Source: JBCFBK01 sp038562555
GTDB taxonomy: Bacteria; Bacteroidota; Bacteroidia; Bacteroidales; Prolixibacteraceae
Reading direction: 5' to 3'
Length of the DNA stretch: 64,000 nucleotides
Assembly: GCA_038562555.1 (NCBI GenBank)
Contig: JBCFBK010000021.1
Location: 1-64,000, forward strand
Positions 43,768 to 52,907 of the stretch are shown here, piece by piece. The position numbers were made by a program, and so were the translations under genes. Under the pieces are notes generated by a model, which made no database searches, was not told the DNA's origin, and saw only the letters and a list, made by a program, of their open reading frames with translations. Position 1 is the stretch's first letter. Each line of letters starts with the position of its first letter.

Positions 43768-46700
43768 ATGAAAAAAAATCACAGATACGGAGTGTGGTAT
43801 AACCATGCTCTAAAAAAAACTTATTTAATTATGAGGCTCGTTCTTATGTTATCGCTGGTATGTGTTTTGCAGTCTTTTGTATTGGATTCCTACACGCAGA
43901 ACTCGAAAATTTCGCTCTCTGTAAAGGAGAAAAAGCTCGAAGACATTATCATGCAGATCGAAGGTGAAACAAAGTACCGCTTTGCATATAACCGCAATGA
44001 AATTGAAGTCAATAAGAGTTACTCTGTGAACGTTCAGGATGCTGAAATAAATGAAGTGTTGAACAGCTTGTTCGAAGGAAACGGGATTAATTATATGATT
44101 CTCGACAGGCAAATTATCCTTTCTCCGTCCAGTGTGCCGGCTGCTTCCCAACAGTCGGATCAGAAGGTTTCCGGTCGTGTCACCGACTCTTCGGGCGCGG
44201 CGTTGCCGGGAGTTACCCTCGTAATTAAGGGTACTGCCAGGGGTATTATAACCGACGTCGATGGTCTTTATTCGTTTCCTGACGTGCCGGCTAATGCGAC
44301 ACTGGTTTTTTCGTTCGTGGGTATGAAGACGCAGGAAATACCGCTTCGGGGGCAATCTGTGCTCAATGTGAAAATGGAGGACGAGGCGGTTGGTATCGGC
44401 GAAGTTGTAGCGATTGGTTATGGAACCATGAGGAAAAAGGACCTGACCGGTTCAATCATGCAAATCCGTCCCGACAGGATTGCCAGCGAAAATCCTAAAA
44501 CGGTACAGGATGTTTTGAGGGGTACTCCGGGTTTACAGGTGGGTTACGATGCCTCAGCAAAAGGAGGAGGTTCCATGCAAATAAGGGGACAGCGTTCGGT
44601 CTATGACGAGGGAGGCCACAACAACCCTTTACTCATTCTCGACGGAATGCAGTTCTACGGAGAACTTTCCGAAATTAATCCCGACGATATTGATCAGATT
44701 GATGTTCTTAAAGATGCTTCGGCTGCGGCAGTCTACGGAGCAAAGGCAGCAAGCGGAGTGATTCTCATTACTACAAAGAAAGGGAAACGGGGCAAACCTG
44801 TTGTGAATATCAGTTCGAGTGTTGGATGGACGCAAAGAAGTGATTACCGTGAACGATTTGGGACTGACGAATATTTACAGCATCGTCAGGATTGGTACAC
44901 GAAGAATACGTATGGTGTAAATCAGGAAACCGGCGCTTATGAAGCATATCAAACCGGGGCATATGCCAGCCAACCCGGATATTTTATGCGCCCTGACCAA
45001 TTACCGGCATCTGTTTCTGTCGAAGATTGGCGGGCTTATTCCAATAACGATGATGGTGAATCCGATCTGAGTATTTGGGCCAGAAGACTTGGATTTCAAG
45101 GTAATGCGCTTGAAAATCTTCTTGAAGGGAAGACTTTCGATTGGGCGAAAAAAACGTACCGTACAGGATTCAATCAAGACTATAATGCCAGTTTGAGTGG
45201 TGCCGGCGAAAACGTGAACTACTACTTCTCAATGGGCTATCTAAAGAATCAGGGAGCTGAAAGAGATGACGAATATGAGGCTGTACGTGCGAATATGAAA
45301 ATAAACGCCAAGGTGAATAAATGGCTCGAAATAGGGGCCAACGTCAACTTTCAGGACCGTTCGGATGGTCAAATTGGTATAGACCTTGATTACCAGCTAC
45401 GCAACAGCCCTTATGCCGATTACGCCGATGAAAATGGCAATCCTGTTCAATATCCGCTCGACGGAAACTATAGCCAGCGGGGTTATAACTATGACTTTCA
45501 AAAGCAATACCTGGATTTGGAAAAGGGGTATACCGTGCTCAACAGCATTGTGAATGCCAAAATATCACTGCCATTTAATATTACATACTCGTTCAATGCC
45601 TCGCCGCGTTATCAGTTTTTTTATGATCGTTATTTTATGTCGGCCGATTTGCCGGGCTCCGATCCTGCGTCGCGGGGTGTAAACCGGGAACAGGCAAAAC
45701 GTTTCGACTGGTCGCTCAACAATACGATCAATTGGGATTACACATTCAACAGAAAGCATCATGTCGTTTTGACACTCGTGCAGGAAGCAGAGGAACGCCA
45801 ATACTGGCAAGACCGAATCGATGCCCGCAATATCCAGCCTTCTGATGCGCTGGGATTTCATAATACAAAGAACGGCACCAAAGAAGACAGCAATTACTCC
45901 AGCAGTGATTCACACGAAACGGCAGATGGCCTGCTGGCCCGTTTATTCTACGCATATGACAACCGCTATATGCTCACTACATCCGTTCGAAGGGATGGCT
46001 ATTCGGCTTTCGGATCGTCCAATCCATATGCAACTTTCCCGTCGGTAGGGGTAGCGTGGACATTTACAAACGAAAAATTCTTTAAATGGAGCCATATTAT
46101 GAGCAACGGAAAGTTGAGGATATCCTACGGTAAAAACGGGAACCGGGCGCTGGATAATCCTTACCTGGCGCTTGCCAATTTGTATGAAGGCGCAGGCAAA
46201 ATGCAGGGATACATCAACGCTTCGGGAGAACTGGAATTATACCGTTATCTGATGGCTAACCGAATGGCTAATCCTAATCTGCAGTGGGAAAAAACAAAGT
46301 CATGGAATATTGGGCTTGATTTTGGGTTCTTCGATGACCGGTTATCGGGAACCCTGGATTATTATGACATGAGTACCCATGATATGATTATGAATCAGCG
46401 CCTGCCAGAATTCACAGGTTTTCCGAACATTACGACAAACCTGGGAGAAGTGAATAATCGCGGAATTGAAATTTCAATAAACTCGGTTAATATGGATAAC
46501 GATGTGCTGAAATGGACTACCACGTTCGGTCTTTCCTATAATAAGAATGAAATTAAACATCTTTACTACGAATATGAAGACGTCTTAAATGCTGACGGGA
46601 ATGTAATCGGGACAAAAGAAAGCGACGATCTGACAAACGGCTGGTTTATAGGGCGCCCCATCAGTGAAATCTGGAACTACCGCGTGACGGGGATCTGGCA

Positions 46701-47340
46701 GAAAGATGAGGCAGAAGAAGCAAAGCGATATGGACAGGTGCCTGGAGATCCAAAAGTTGCGAATAACTATACGGCCGATGATGTCGTAAATGCAGACGGC
46801 TCCGTGAAGCCTGTCTACAACGACAATGATAAAGAGTTTCTTGGACAAACAGCACCGCCTTTACATTGGTCTCTGCGCAATGAGTTTACACTTTGGAAGG
46901 ACCTCACTTTCTCATGTAATATCTATTCTTATATGGGACACAAGAGCTTGTCGGGCAATTACCTCAACAACGATGATGACGGAGGACGTATGAGTTATGC
47001 TCTGCAAAATGTAACTGCAAAGGAATATTGGACAATCGACAACCCTACAAATGAATATGCACGGATTGAGGCCCAGGGACCTACAGGTGCGGCCAGCCCG
47101 GCGAAATTATACAGCCGTTCCTTTATTCGCCTCGAGAATATCTCGGTGGGCTACACATTGCCCAAACAGCTGACTTCAAAGTTCAGTTTAGAACGTGTCA
47201 AAGTATACGGTACGGTGCGGAATGCTGCGGTGTGGGCAAAAGACTGGGAATATGGAGATCCTGAGACTAATCCGGCCTTTGATAGCGGCGGTGGACTGGC
47301 AACACGTATTTATACATTTGGTGTGAATTTAACTTTCTAA
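43768..47340 (+). CDS. SusC-family TonB-dependent receptor with STN domain (second ECF locus)
   Basis: A 1190-residue transporter. Signal sequence at about 18-42 after a charged n-region. The STN domain lies at about 48-125 (ISLSVKEKKLEDIIMQIEGE, YRFAYNRNEIEV), a carboxypeptidase-regulatory-like domain at about 132-205 (VSGRVTDSSGAALPGVTLVI), and the TonB box region is GEVVAIGYGTMRKK. The plug contains VLKDASAAAVYGAKAASGVILITTKKG and the barrel ends TFGVNLTF. STN presence ties it to the sigma/FecR pair just upstream. It is followed 18 bases later by its SusD gene. Substrate unknown, since the locus has no enzyme. Confidence 0.95.
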   Translation: MKKNHRYGVWYNHALKKTYLIMRLVLMLSLVCVLQSFVLDSYTQNSKISLSVKEKKLEDIIMQIEGETKYRFAYNRNEIEVNKSYSVNVQDAEINEVLNSLFEGNGINYMILDRQIILSPSSVPAASQQSDQKVSGRVTDSSGAALPGVTLVIKGTARGIITDVDGLYSFPDVPANATLVFSFVGMKTQEIPLRGQSVLNVKMEDEAVGIGEVVAIGYGTMRKKDLTGSIMQIRPDRIASENPKTVQDVLRGTPGLQVGYDASAKGGGSMQIRGQRSVYDEGGHNNPLLILDGMQFYGELSEINPDDIDQIDVLKDASAAAVYGAKAASGVILITTKKGKRGKPVVNISSSVGWTQRSDYRERFGTDEYLQHRQDWYTKNTYGVNQETGAYEAYQTGAYASQPGYFMRPDQLPASVSVEDWRAYSNNDDGESDLSIWARRLGFQGNALENLLEGKTFDWAKKTYRTGFNQDYNASLSGAGENVNYYFSMGYLKNQGAERDDEYEAVRANMKINAKVNKWLEIGANVNFQDRSDGQIGIDLDYQLRNSPYADYADENGNPVQYPLDGNYSQRGYNYDFQKQYLDLEKGYTVLNSIVNAKISLPFNITYSFNASPRYQFFYDRYFMSADLPGSDPASRGVNREQAKRFDWSLNNTINWDYTFNRKHHVVLTLVQEAEERQYWQDRIDARNIQPSDALGFHNTKNGTKEDSNYSSSDSHETADGLLARLFYAYDNRYMLTTSVRRDGYSAFGSSNPYATFPSVGVAWTFTNEKFFKWSHIMSNGKLRISYGKNGNRALDNPYLALANLYEGAGKMQGYINASGELELYRYLMANRMANPNLQWEKTKSWNIGLDFGFFDDRLSGTLDYYDMSTHDMIMNQRLPEFTGFPNITTNLGEVNNRGIEISINSVNMDNDVLKWTTTFGLSYNKNEIKHLYYEYEDVLNADGNVIGTKESDDLTNGWFIGRPISEIWNYRVTGIWQKDEAEEAKRYGQVPGDPKVANNYTADDVVNADGSVKPVYNDNDKEFLGQTAPPLHWSLRNEFTLWKDLTFSCNIYSYMGHKSLSGNYLNNDDDGGRMSYALQNVTAKEYWTIDNPTNEYARIEAQGPTGAASPAKLYSRSFIRLENISVGYTLPKQLTSKFSLERVKVYGTVRNAAVWAKDWEYGDPETNPAFDSGGGLATRIYTFGVNLTF

Positions 47341-47358
47341 TCTCTCATAGTAACACAT

Positions 47359-49419
47359 ATGAAAACACAAGCCTGCTTGGGTTTGCTGAGCGTAAGTAAT
47401 TTGCGCGGAGCGAAAAAAATAACCCGGAAATATAATCATAAATGCCTGATCCTGTTTGTAGGTTGTATAATCCTGCTTGGCGGATGTTCGAAAGATTTTT
47501 TGGACCCCGACCCGTTGTCATTCTATGAACCTGGAGCTACGTTCACTACCGAATCGGGGCTGATGTCGGCAATGGCCATATGCGACCGTCATCTTAAGTT
47601 ATATTATGCGACTGATCATAATGAAATGCTTACGCTGGGGACAGAGTATATCTTTTCCGATTTGATGGTCGCCAGCGCGACCGATAAAAGCGCCATGCTC
47701 GACAACGTCGCAAATATGCTTACTCCTACAAGTGAAAGTACGAATAATCTGAATAATCTCGACCGGACAAACAGCATCTGGTATTTCTGGAAGGAATCTT
47801 ATAACGGTATTATGTACGCCAATACCATTACCCAATATGTGGATAACGTTGAAGAGCTGGACGAAGCTACCAAAAATGCCTATAAGGGCAGGGCATATTT
47901 TCATCGTGCCTTTCGCTATTATGCTTTAGTATTCCAGTTTGGCGACGTGCCGCTTGTTACTAAAATTCTGGAAGTACCCAAACAGAACTACCGCAGTACA
48001 AAGCGCGATGCGATTCTGCAAATGATTACCAGGGACCTCGAATTTGCTGTACAATGGGTACCCGATCAGAAAGATATGGACATGATCGGAATGGTAAATA
48101 AAGGTGCCTGCCGCATGTTACTCGCCAAATGCTATCTGGCACTTGGAGAATATACCAAGGCAAAAGAGCAAACGGATATATTAATTGATCAATCGGGTTA
48201 TTCACTCATCTCGGGAGATAGCTTCGGGACCTTCAACGATGGCGGCGAGCCTCAAACCTGGCCGATTACCCGCAATGTAATATGGGATATGCACCGTGCC
48301 GAGAACAAGCTCATCTCCTCAAACAAAGAGGTTATCATGGGCATACCAAACCGTGGTGCGGAAGCAGAGTCATTTGTTAAAATGCTTACGATGAGAATCT
48401 TGTATCCTTTTGTTTTTAACAGTGCAATACAATCAAAAGATGGTAAACAGGCACTGATGAATATAAAACGTAACAATACTGCTTATAATTCAAAGTATGA
48501 CTACATGCGGGCTTTTGGACGCGGGATTGCTACATTCCGTCCAACATACTTCCAAACACACGGGCTGTGGGAAGTGAACGGTAAGATGGATGCGACCGAT
48601 TTACGCCATAACTCAACGGTGGGTAACTGGGTACACATGGAGGATTACCGTGTAAACAACAAGGCGTCTGCAGAATTTGGAAACTCCGTGACGCTTTTCA
48701 GTGATGACGGGAAACTACTGTGCAGCGATACGATTCGTCGCTGGTTCGATGTCCCTCACTACAAGTTCTATCTGGACGATCCGGTGAACGAGGCTAATAT
48801 AAGCGGCTCTGATGGTAACAGAGGGGCCACTAACGGAGGTAATGCCGATTGGTATCTTTATCGTTTGGCAGAGGCATATTTACTGCGGGCAGAGGTTAAA
48901 TTTTACATGGGAGATGAACCCGGGGCCACCTCCGACGTAAACGAGGTGAGAAAAAGAGCGAAGTGTACTGAACTTTACACGACTGTTACAATTGGTGATA
49001 TCATGAATGAACGGGCCCGTGAACTATACTGGGAAGAATGGCGTAACACCGAATTGACCCGCGTGTCATTATGCCTTGCCCGTAGCGGCAAACCCGACGA
49101 ATGGGGCAATACCTACAGCCTGGATAACTTTGACAAGCAAAATGGTACGGATTCTAACGGCGGAAGCTATTGGTATCAGCGTATTGTACACTACAGTATG
49201 TACAATAAAGGTCCGATCCAGATTGTTGCAACAAAAAGCAACATCAACTATACCATGGACAAAAAGAATATTTACTGGCCAATTTATAACATATCGATTA
49301 CGGCTAACAACAAGGGGCAGCTGAGCCAAAATTATGGCTATGATGGGTATGACCCTGCTACTCCCAAGTGGGATAACTGGGAAGATGCCATAGCTGACGA
49401 GACAACGGCGGGAAATTAG
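47359..49419 (+). CDS. SusD-like lipoprotein with N-terminal repeat remnant (second ECF locus)
   Basis: A 686-residue SusD protein. The lipobox is LLGGC with Cys 43, about 22 residues later than in the SusD proteins with no insert. The extra N-terminal residues (ACLGLLSVSNLRGAK) are read from a partial copy of the 75-base repeat. No in-frame ATG follows the repeat; a TTG inside it (47400-47402, the Leu of NLRGAK) is the only plausible later start. SusD marks include YKGRAYFHRAFRYYALVFQFGDVPL, YLYRLAEAYLLRAEVKFYMG and INERARELYWEEWRNTELTR-type helices in the C-terminal third. It ends the operon, with a strong terminator 63 bases beyond the stop. Confidence 0.92.
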   Translation: MKTQACLGLLSVSNLRGAKKITRKYNHKCLILFVGCIILLGGCSKDFLDPDPLSFYEPGATFTTESGLMSAMAICDRHLKLYYATDHNEMLTLGTEYIFSDLMVASATDKSAMLDNVANMLTPTSESTNNLNNLDRTNSIWYFWKESYNGIMYANTITQYVDNVEELDEATKNAYKGRAYFHRAFRYYALVFQFGDVPLVTKILEVPKQNYRSTKRDAILQMITRDLEFAVQWVPDQKDMDMIGMVNKGACRMLLAKCYLALGEYTKAKEQTDILIDQSGYSLISGDSFGTFNDGGEPQTWPITRNVIWDMHRAENKLISSNKEVIMGIPNRGAEAESFVKMLTMRILYPFVFNSAIQSKDGKQALMNIKRNNTAYNSKYDYMRAFGRGIATFRPTYFQTHGLWEVNGKMDATDLRHNSTVGNWVHMEDYRVNNKASAEFGNSVTLFSDDGKLLCSDTIRRWFDVPHYKFYLDDPVNEANISGSDGNRGATNGGNADWYLYRLAEAYLLRAEVKFYMGDEPGATSDVNEVRKRAKCTELYTTVTIGDIMNERARELYWEEWRNTELTRVSLCLARSGKPDEWGNTYSLDNFDKQNGTDSNGGSYWYQRIVHYSMYNKGPIQIVATKSNINYTMDKKNIYWPIYNISITANNKGQLSQNYGYDGYDPATPKWDNWEDAIADETTAGN
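47385..47417 (+). repeat. partial 75-base coding repeat in susD of the second ECF locus
   Basis: The 3' part of the repeat: GAGCG, AAGTA, TTTGCGCG and AGCGAAAAA appear in the same order and spacing as at 10892-10922, with about four differences over 30 bases. It encodes SVSNLRGAKK. Confidence 0.75.
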
Positions 49420-49481
49420 ATCGCAAAACCAAAGAGATTGCAGTCAGCTGATTTGCCTGTAACGCTTTGCACATAAAAGTC

Positions 49482-49519
49482 ACTATTAGTCGGCCAGAAG
49501 TGGTCGGCTAATAGTTTTT
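49482..49519 (+). terminator. Rho-independent terminator of the second ECF locus
   Basis: A 14-base stem, ACTATTAGTCGGCC (49482-49495) with GGTCGGCTAATAGT (49502-49515), pairs fully with two G-U pairs around a 6-base loop. TTTTT follows. Confidence 0.9.
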
Positions 49520-49558
49520 ATTTAATATCATAGAACCATATCGATCGTGTCGTTACCT

Positions 49559-49915
49559 TTAAATGCCCTGTCCGAAAGTCAGCAAATTATTGTCCGGGTC
49601 AACTAAAGAAAATTCCTTTTGTCCCCAGGGTTTTACTTCCAGATGCCCGTTTGGATGGATACTTATTTTCTTGTCCAGTAGTGATTGATATAAGCTCTCA
49701 ATGTCATTTGTTCTGATGTAGACTTGCCCATAGTTTTCTGTTGGGTCAAGCTCTTTAAATTCAAAAAAATGGATTTGGATACTTTCTTTTTGCACCATTA
49801 AGTAGCCATCATATTCAACACTTCCGAATTCCTGAAAGTCCAGCTTATTAATGTAAAAGTCTCTTGTCTCCATTTTATCCCGCATGGGCAATTTTGGATG
49901 AATCGTTGTAAGCAT
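49559..49915 (-). CDS. VOC-family (glyoxalase/bleomycin-resistance-like) protein
   Basis: A 118-residue single VOC-fold protein. The pattern is two beta-alpha-beta-beta-beta halves (PKLPMRDKMETRDFYINKLDF, then YIRTNDIESLYQSLLDK) and the closing PWGQKEFSLVDPDNNLLTFGQ, which is typical of bleomycin-resistance-like members. Usual roles are metal-dependent chemistry on small molecules or drug sequestration; no substrate is assigned. It lies 35 bases downstream of a SRPBCC gene on the same strand and the two probably share a transcript. The gene is opposed by the terminator of the susCD operon. Confidence 0.88.
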   Translation of the reverse strand: MLTTIHPKLPMRDKMETRDFYINKLDFQEFGSVEYDGYLMVQKESIQIHFFEFKELDPTENYGQVYIRTNDIESLYQSLLDKKISIHPNGHLEVKPWGQKEFSLVDPDNNLLTFGQGI

Positions 49916-49950
49916 ATTTCTTTGATTTGATATTTAGTAATGACGTGTAC

Positions 49951-50349
49951 CTACTTCTCCAGAATTTCTTTTAATACTGCCAAATCCTTTGCAACCCTAC
50001 TGGTATCCTTTAGGTATTGGTCGTCTGTCATGCCTGGCAGGCGAAAAACCGTAAACACCAACTCGCTGCCGCTGTTGTTGGGAAACACACGCAAAGGGTT
50101 AAGAACTTTTTCACCCGAAGGTAGAGTAACCTCATGGTCAAGGATGCCAAAAATATTTTTAGCTGTAAATTTGACTTTTACTTCCCCCATAGGTGAGTCG
50201 GCGATCCATTCATCGCCTGCCTTTTTTATCGAACTGCTAAGGACTGTCGCCCATTTTGGCAGATTTTCAGCATTTAATACAAAATCGTAAACCTCGCCTG
50301 CAGGTCTGTTAATGGATATACTCACATGTTTTGCCTGGAATGTCGTCAT
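49951..50349 (-). CDS. SRPBCC-family small-ligand-binding protein
   Basis: A 132-residue protein starting with the START-like pattern VSISINRPAGEVYDFVLNAENLPKWA and ending in the long helix DTSRVAKDLAVLKEILEK. The helix-grip fold binds hydrophobic small molecules; its role here is unknown. A strong ribosome-binding site (AGGAGG, complement of 50354-50359) lies 4 bases before the start codon, which is unusual in Bacteroidota and supports the ATG at 50347-50349. It precedes the VOC gene in the same direction. Confidence 0.88.
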   Translation of the reverse strand: MTTFQAKHVSISINRPAGEVYDFVLNAENLPKWATVLSSSIKKAGDEWIADSPMGEVKVKFTAKNIFGILDHEVTLPSGEKVLNPLRVFPNNSGSELVFTVFRLPGMTDDQYLKDTSRVAKDLAVLKEILEK

Positions 50350-50477
50350 CGTTCCTCCTGTTATTTTGATAAAGTATTGACAAACGACAGAAAGAAAAGT
50401 TTAGAACTCTGCCACCCCGGAATTGCCGGGATCGATATAAAATAATCCGTGAATGTCGCATTAATCGAAAAACTCAA

Positions 50478-50485
50478 TAGTTTTG
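50478..50485 (+). promoter_or_regulatory. -7 element before the endonuclease gene
   Basis: TAGTTTTG matches TAnnTTTG. It overlaps the earliest possible TTG start (50483), which argues that translation begins later, at 50594. No good -33 TTG is seen. Confidence 0.45.
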
Positions 50486-50593
50486 CGGGGCAAAAACGAA
50501 AGCACATATAAAATTGCCTTGTGCCTGATTGTGCGGCGTATGGCGAATGGCAACCTGGAGTTTTATGCTGATTTTGAAGGCAATTGGAGGCGT

Positions 50594-51526
50594 ATGAAGT
50601 ATTTTGATCTGTTTATTAAGGTAATTTTATTTTTTTCATATTCCGGCAGCAGCGGGTCTGAACCGGTTAATCCTCCTCCTGCCGAATCGATTGCGGCAGC
50701 AGCTATCGTCAGACATAGCTATTATACACTGGCATATTCCGAAGAAAATGAGCAGGCCCTTTGGGTCTACTACCGTCTGACAACCGATTTTATTACCGGT
50801 TCCGTGAAACGGAAGGATAATTTCCGTTCAGATCCTGATGTGCGAACGGGGTCTGCCAGCCTCGCCGATTATAAGAACAGCGGATACGATCGGGGTCATC
50901 TTTGTCCGGCAGCCGATATGAAATTAAATGCCATGGCCATGTCAGAAACATTCTACATGTCGAATATGTCACCCCAGGTTCCCGGCTTTAACCGGGGCAT
51001 ATGGAGCCAGGTTGAGGACCAGGTCCGGAAGTGGGTTCTGGCATACGATTCACTGTATATTGTCACAGGCCCGGTTTTCCGAGATAACCTCGGCGTGATC
51101 GGACAAAACAGGGTGACGGTTCCCGGCTATTACTACAAGGTAATCTATTCACCCGGAAAAGAGAAAATGATCGGCCTGGTTCTCCCCAACAAGGCCTCGT
51201 CCGCAGCGATCAGCAGGTTTGTTGTTCCGGTCGACAGTGTTGAATCGCTCACCGGGATCGATTTTTTCCCCGAACTGGCCGACGGTTCTGAAAACAAGCT
51301 TGAAAGAAGAGCGGATATCTCAGATTGGATGAATGCCCGTTCTACGAACCGAATGGCGTCGGTGTCGACTACAACGCACGAGAATCACCCGGCAATACGC
51401 GTCCAGTGTAATGGAATCGCAAAATCGACCAGAAAACGGTGCGGAACTATGACCACAAACACCAACGGCTACTGCAACGCACATCAGGCGCAAGTCGCGC
51501 CTGTGAAAAAGGCGGGACGTTTATAA
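50594..51526 (+). CDS. DNA/RNA non-specific endonuclease (NUC1 family) with C-terminal Cys/His motif
   Basis: A 310-residue nuclease from ATG 50594, which has GGAGG three bases upstream and a short signal-like start (YFDLFIKVILFFSYSG). The frame is open further upstream to 50483, but a promoter -7 element overlaps that start. The beta-beta-alpha-metal domain covers about residues 35-240, with the active-site motif DRGH (H102) in YDRGHLCPAADM, and SNMSPQVPGFNRGIW supplying the metal-binding Asn. The last 50 residues carry CNGIAKSTRKRCG and GYCNAH, a CxG...RC...GYCxxH module that looks zinc-binding and recurs at the ends of other Bacteroidota nucleases. It is probably secreted or periplasmic, degrading nucleic acids. 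Confidence 0.9.
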   Translation: MKYFDLFIKVILFFSYSGSSGSEPVNPPPAESIAAAAIVRHSYYTLAYSEENEQALWVYYRLTTDFITGSVKRKDNFRSDPDVRTGSASLADYKNSGYDRGHLCPAADMKLNAMAMSETFYMSNMSPQVPGFNRGIWSQVEDQVRKWVLAYDSLYIVTGPVFRDNLGVIGQNRVTVPGYYYKVIYSPGKEKMIGLVLPNKASSAAISRFVVPVDSVESLTGIDFFPELADGSENKLERRADISDWMNARSTNRMASVSTTTHENHPAIRVQCNGIAKSTRKRCGTMTTNTNGYCNAHQAQVAPVKKAGRL

Positions 51527-51567
51527 GTATTAGATCCATGTCCGGACCAGCCGCAACAATCTGAATT

Positions 51568-51575
51568 TATATTTG
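51568..51575 (+). promoter_or_regulatory. -7 element before the SGNH hydrolase gene
   Basis: TATATTTG matches TAnnTTTG exactly. The leader to ATG 51661 would be about 80 bases. No TTG is found 19-21 bases upstream. Confidence 0.45.
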
Positions 51576-51660
51576 CATTAATCCCGAAAAGTTCCAATAT
51601 TTGGAATGCCGGACTGTGCTGTCCTGACGCAGAGTGTCAACTAAATTAAAATTGCTGATT

Positions 51661-52350
51661 ATGATCAAGTTTTTTTCGTTCTTGCCAATCCTGTTACTTT
51701 TTATCGGAATAAAAGCAAACGCACAGGACCAGATTAAACGCGAAAATATCGAATGGCTGGATGTCTGGCTCCCCGAAACAAACAGCAGCGGGCTTCCCCG
51801 GGTGCTGCTGATCGGCAATTCCATCACCCGCCAGTATTTTAAGGAAGTGGAACAGCAACTAAAGGGAAAAGCTTTTGTCGGCCGGTTGTCGACCTCTAAA
51901 TCGCTCGGCGATCCGGGACTACTGAAGGAAATAGAGCTGGTGATGGGTTATCATCATTTCGACGTGATTCACTTCAACAATGGCATGCATGGATGGGATT
52001 ATCCGGAAAAAGAGTATGCGCGGGCGTTTCCCGGTTTGTTGCGTGTGATCCGCAAATGCGCTCCTGACGCGAAACTGATTTGGGCCAGTACGACGCCGGT
52101 CCGCATGAGAGAAAATATGAAAAACTTTGCGGAGCGGAATTCCCGGGTCATCGAACGGAATCGCCTCGTGGCTGAGATGCTGAAGAACGAAGACGTGGCG
52201 ATCAATGATCTGTATTCAGTGGTTGAAGCCGATCCTGTCTTTTACCAGGGCGGCGACGGGGTTCATCCGGCTCCGGCAGGCGTGAAGGCCCTGGCGAAAC
52301 AGGTTAGCGGTAAAATCCGGGAGGCTTTGGGGGAAAACCCGGCTAAATGA
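51661..52350 (+). CDS. SGNH/GDSL hydrolase, exported
   Basis: A 229-residue esterase-type protein. I chose ATG 51661, which starts a clean signal peptide (IKFFSFLPILLLFIGIKANA); an upstream GTG at 51634 is less likely. SGNH blocks are visible: block I LLIGNSITRQYF with S54, the Asn/Gly-like block HFNNGMHGW, and block V GGDGVHPAPAG with Asp and His. Family members deacetylate or de-esterify sugars, lipids or other esters. In a glycan-degrading genome an acetylated sugar substrate is plausible, but it is not within a PUL here. Confidence 0.88.
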   Translation: MIKFFSFLPILLLFIGIKANAQDQIKRENIEWLDVWLPETNSSGLPRVLLIGNSITRQYFKEVEQQLKGKAFVGRLSTSKSLGDPGLLKEIELVMGYHHFDVIHFNNGMHGWDYPEKEYARAFPGLLRVIRKCAPDAKLIWASTTPVRMRENMKNFAERNSRVIERNRLVAEMLKNEDVAINDLYSVVEADPVFYQGGDGVHPAPAGVKALAKQVSGKIREALGENPAK

Positions 52351-52453
52351 TTTTCCAGCCTGCGGTGCAGTAAATGGAGTAAAATTCTTATCGGCGGCTC
52401 CGGGGCCGTCCTGCCGAAATAAAAATAGTTGTGCATGATCTTAAATAAAATGG

Positions 52454-52461
52454 TAACTTTG
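52454..52461 (+). promoter_or_regulatory. promoter of the Xre/RES toxin-antitoxin pair
   Basis: TAACTTTG at 52454-52461 matches the -7 consensus. A TTG at 52429-52431 lies 22 bases before it, one base beyond the usual spacing. The start codon is at 52491. Confidence 0.5.
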
Positions 52462-52490
52462 TAAAACATTAACAGTAAAATTACCTCGAC

Positions 52491-52907
52491 ATGGAAGACC
52501 GTGCAATACATAAAACAAAGTTCAGACGCGCAGTAACACGCGCCACCGACATCAGTCTGTTCTACAATGCCAACTCCAATGAGCTGATGAGCAAACTGAT
52601 AGACAAAACTCAGCTATCACAGAAGTCACTGGCCAATGTCTTTGTCATGACCGAGAAGACATTTAGCAGTTACCGCAACTCAGACCGGAAACTGAATCCT
52701 CTCACAGCGGAGCTCGCCATCAAAATCATGGAGTTGTATGAACAGGGAAAGGACACCTTCGGGAGCCTGAAACGATTCCAGCAGTGGATGACCCTTCCTG
52801 CTCCCGGATTGGATGGCAGGGTTCCTTTTGAGCTAATCCAGACGGTGACGGGAGTTTCCATGGTGATGAATGAGGTTATGGCAATTGAACACGGAATGCC
52901 AATTTGA
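52491..52907 (+). CDS. Xre/MbcA/ParS-type antitoxin (DUF2384)
   Basis: A 138-residue antitoxin. The N-terminal helical region is Xre-like (LSQKSLANVFVMTEKTFSSYRNS, about residues 42-65). The C-terminal DUF2384 part follows (about 70-135: ELYEQGKDTFGSLKRFQQWMTLP, ending VMNEVMAIEHGMPI) and should cover the active site of the RES toxin. The RES gene starts at the last base of this stop codon, so the two are translationally coupled. The antitoxin-first order and close overlap are standard for Xre-RES modules. Confidence 0.92.
   Translation: MEDRAIHKTKFRRAVTRATDISLFYNANSNELMSKLIDKTQLSQKSLANVFVMTEKTFSSYRNSDRKLNPLTAELAIKIMELYEQGKDTFGSLKRFQQWMTLPAPGLDGRVPFELIQTVTGVSMVMNEVMAIEHGMPI

Noticed and set aside
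50483..50593. TTG start of the endonuclease at 50483
   Set aside because: A -7 promoter element overlaps it, and ATG 50594 has a ribosome-binding site and a hydrophobic start.
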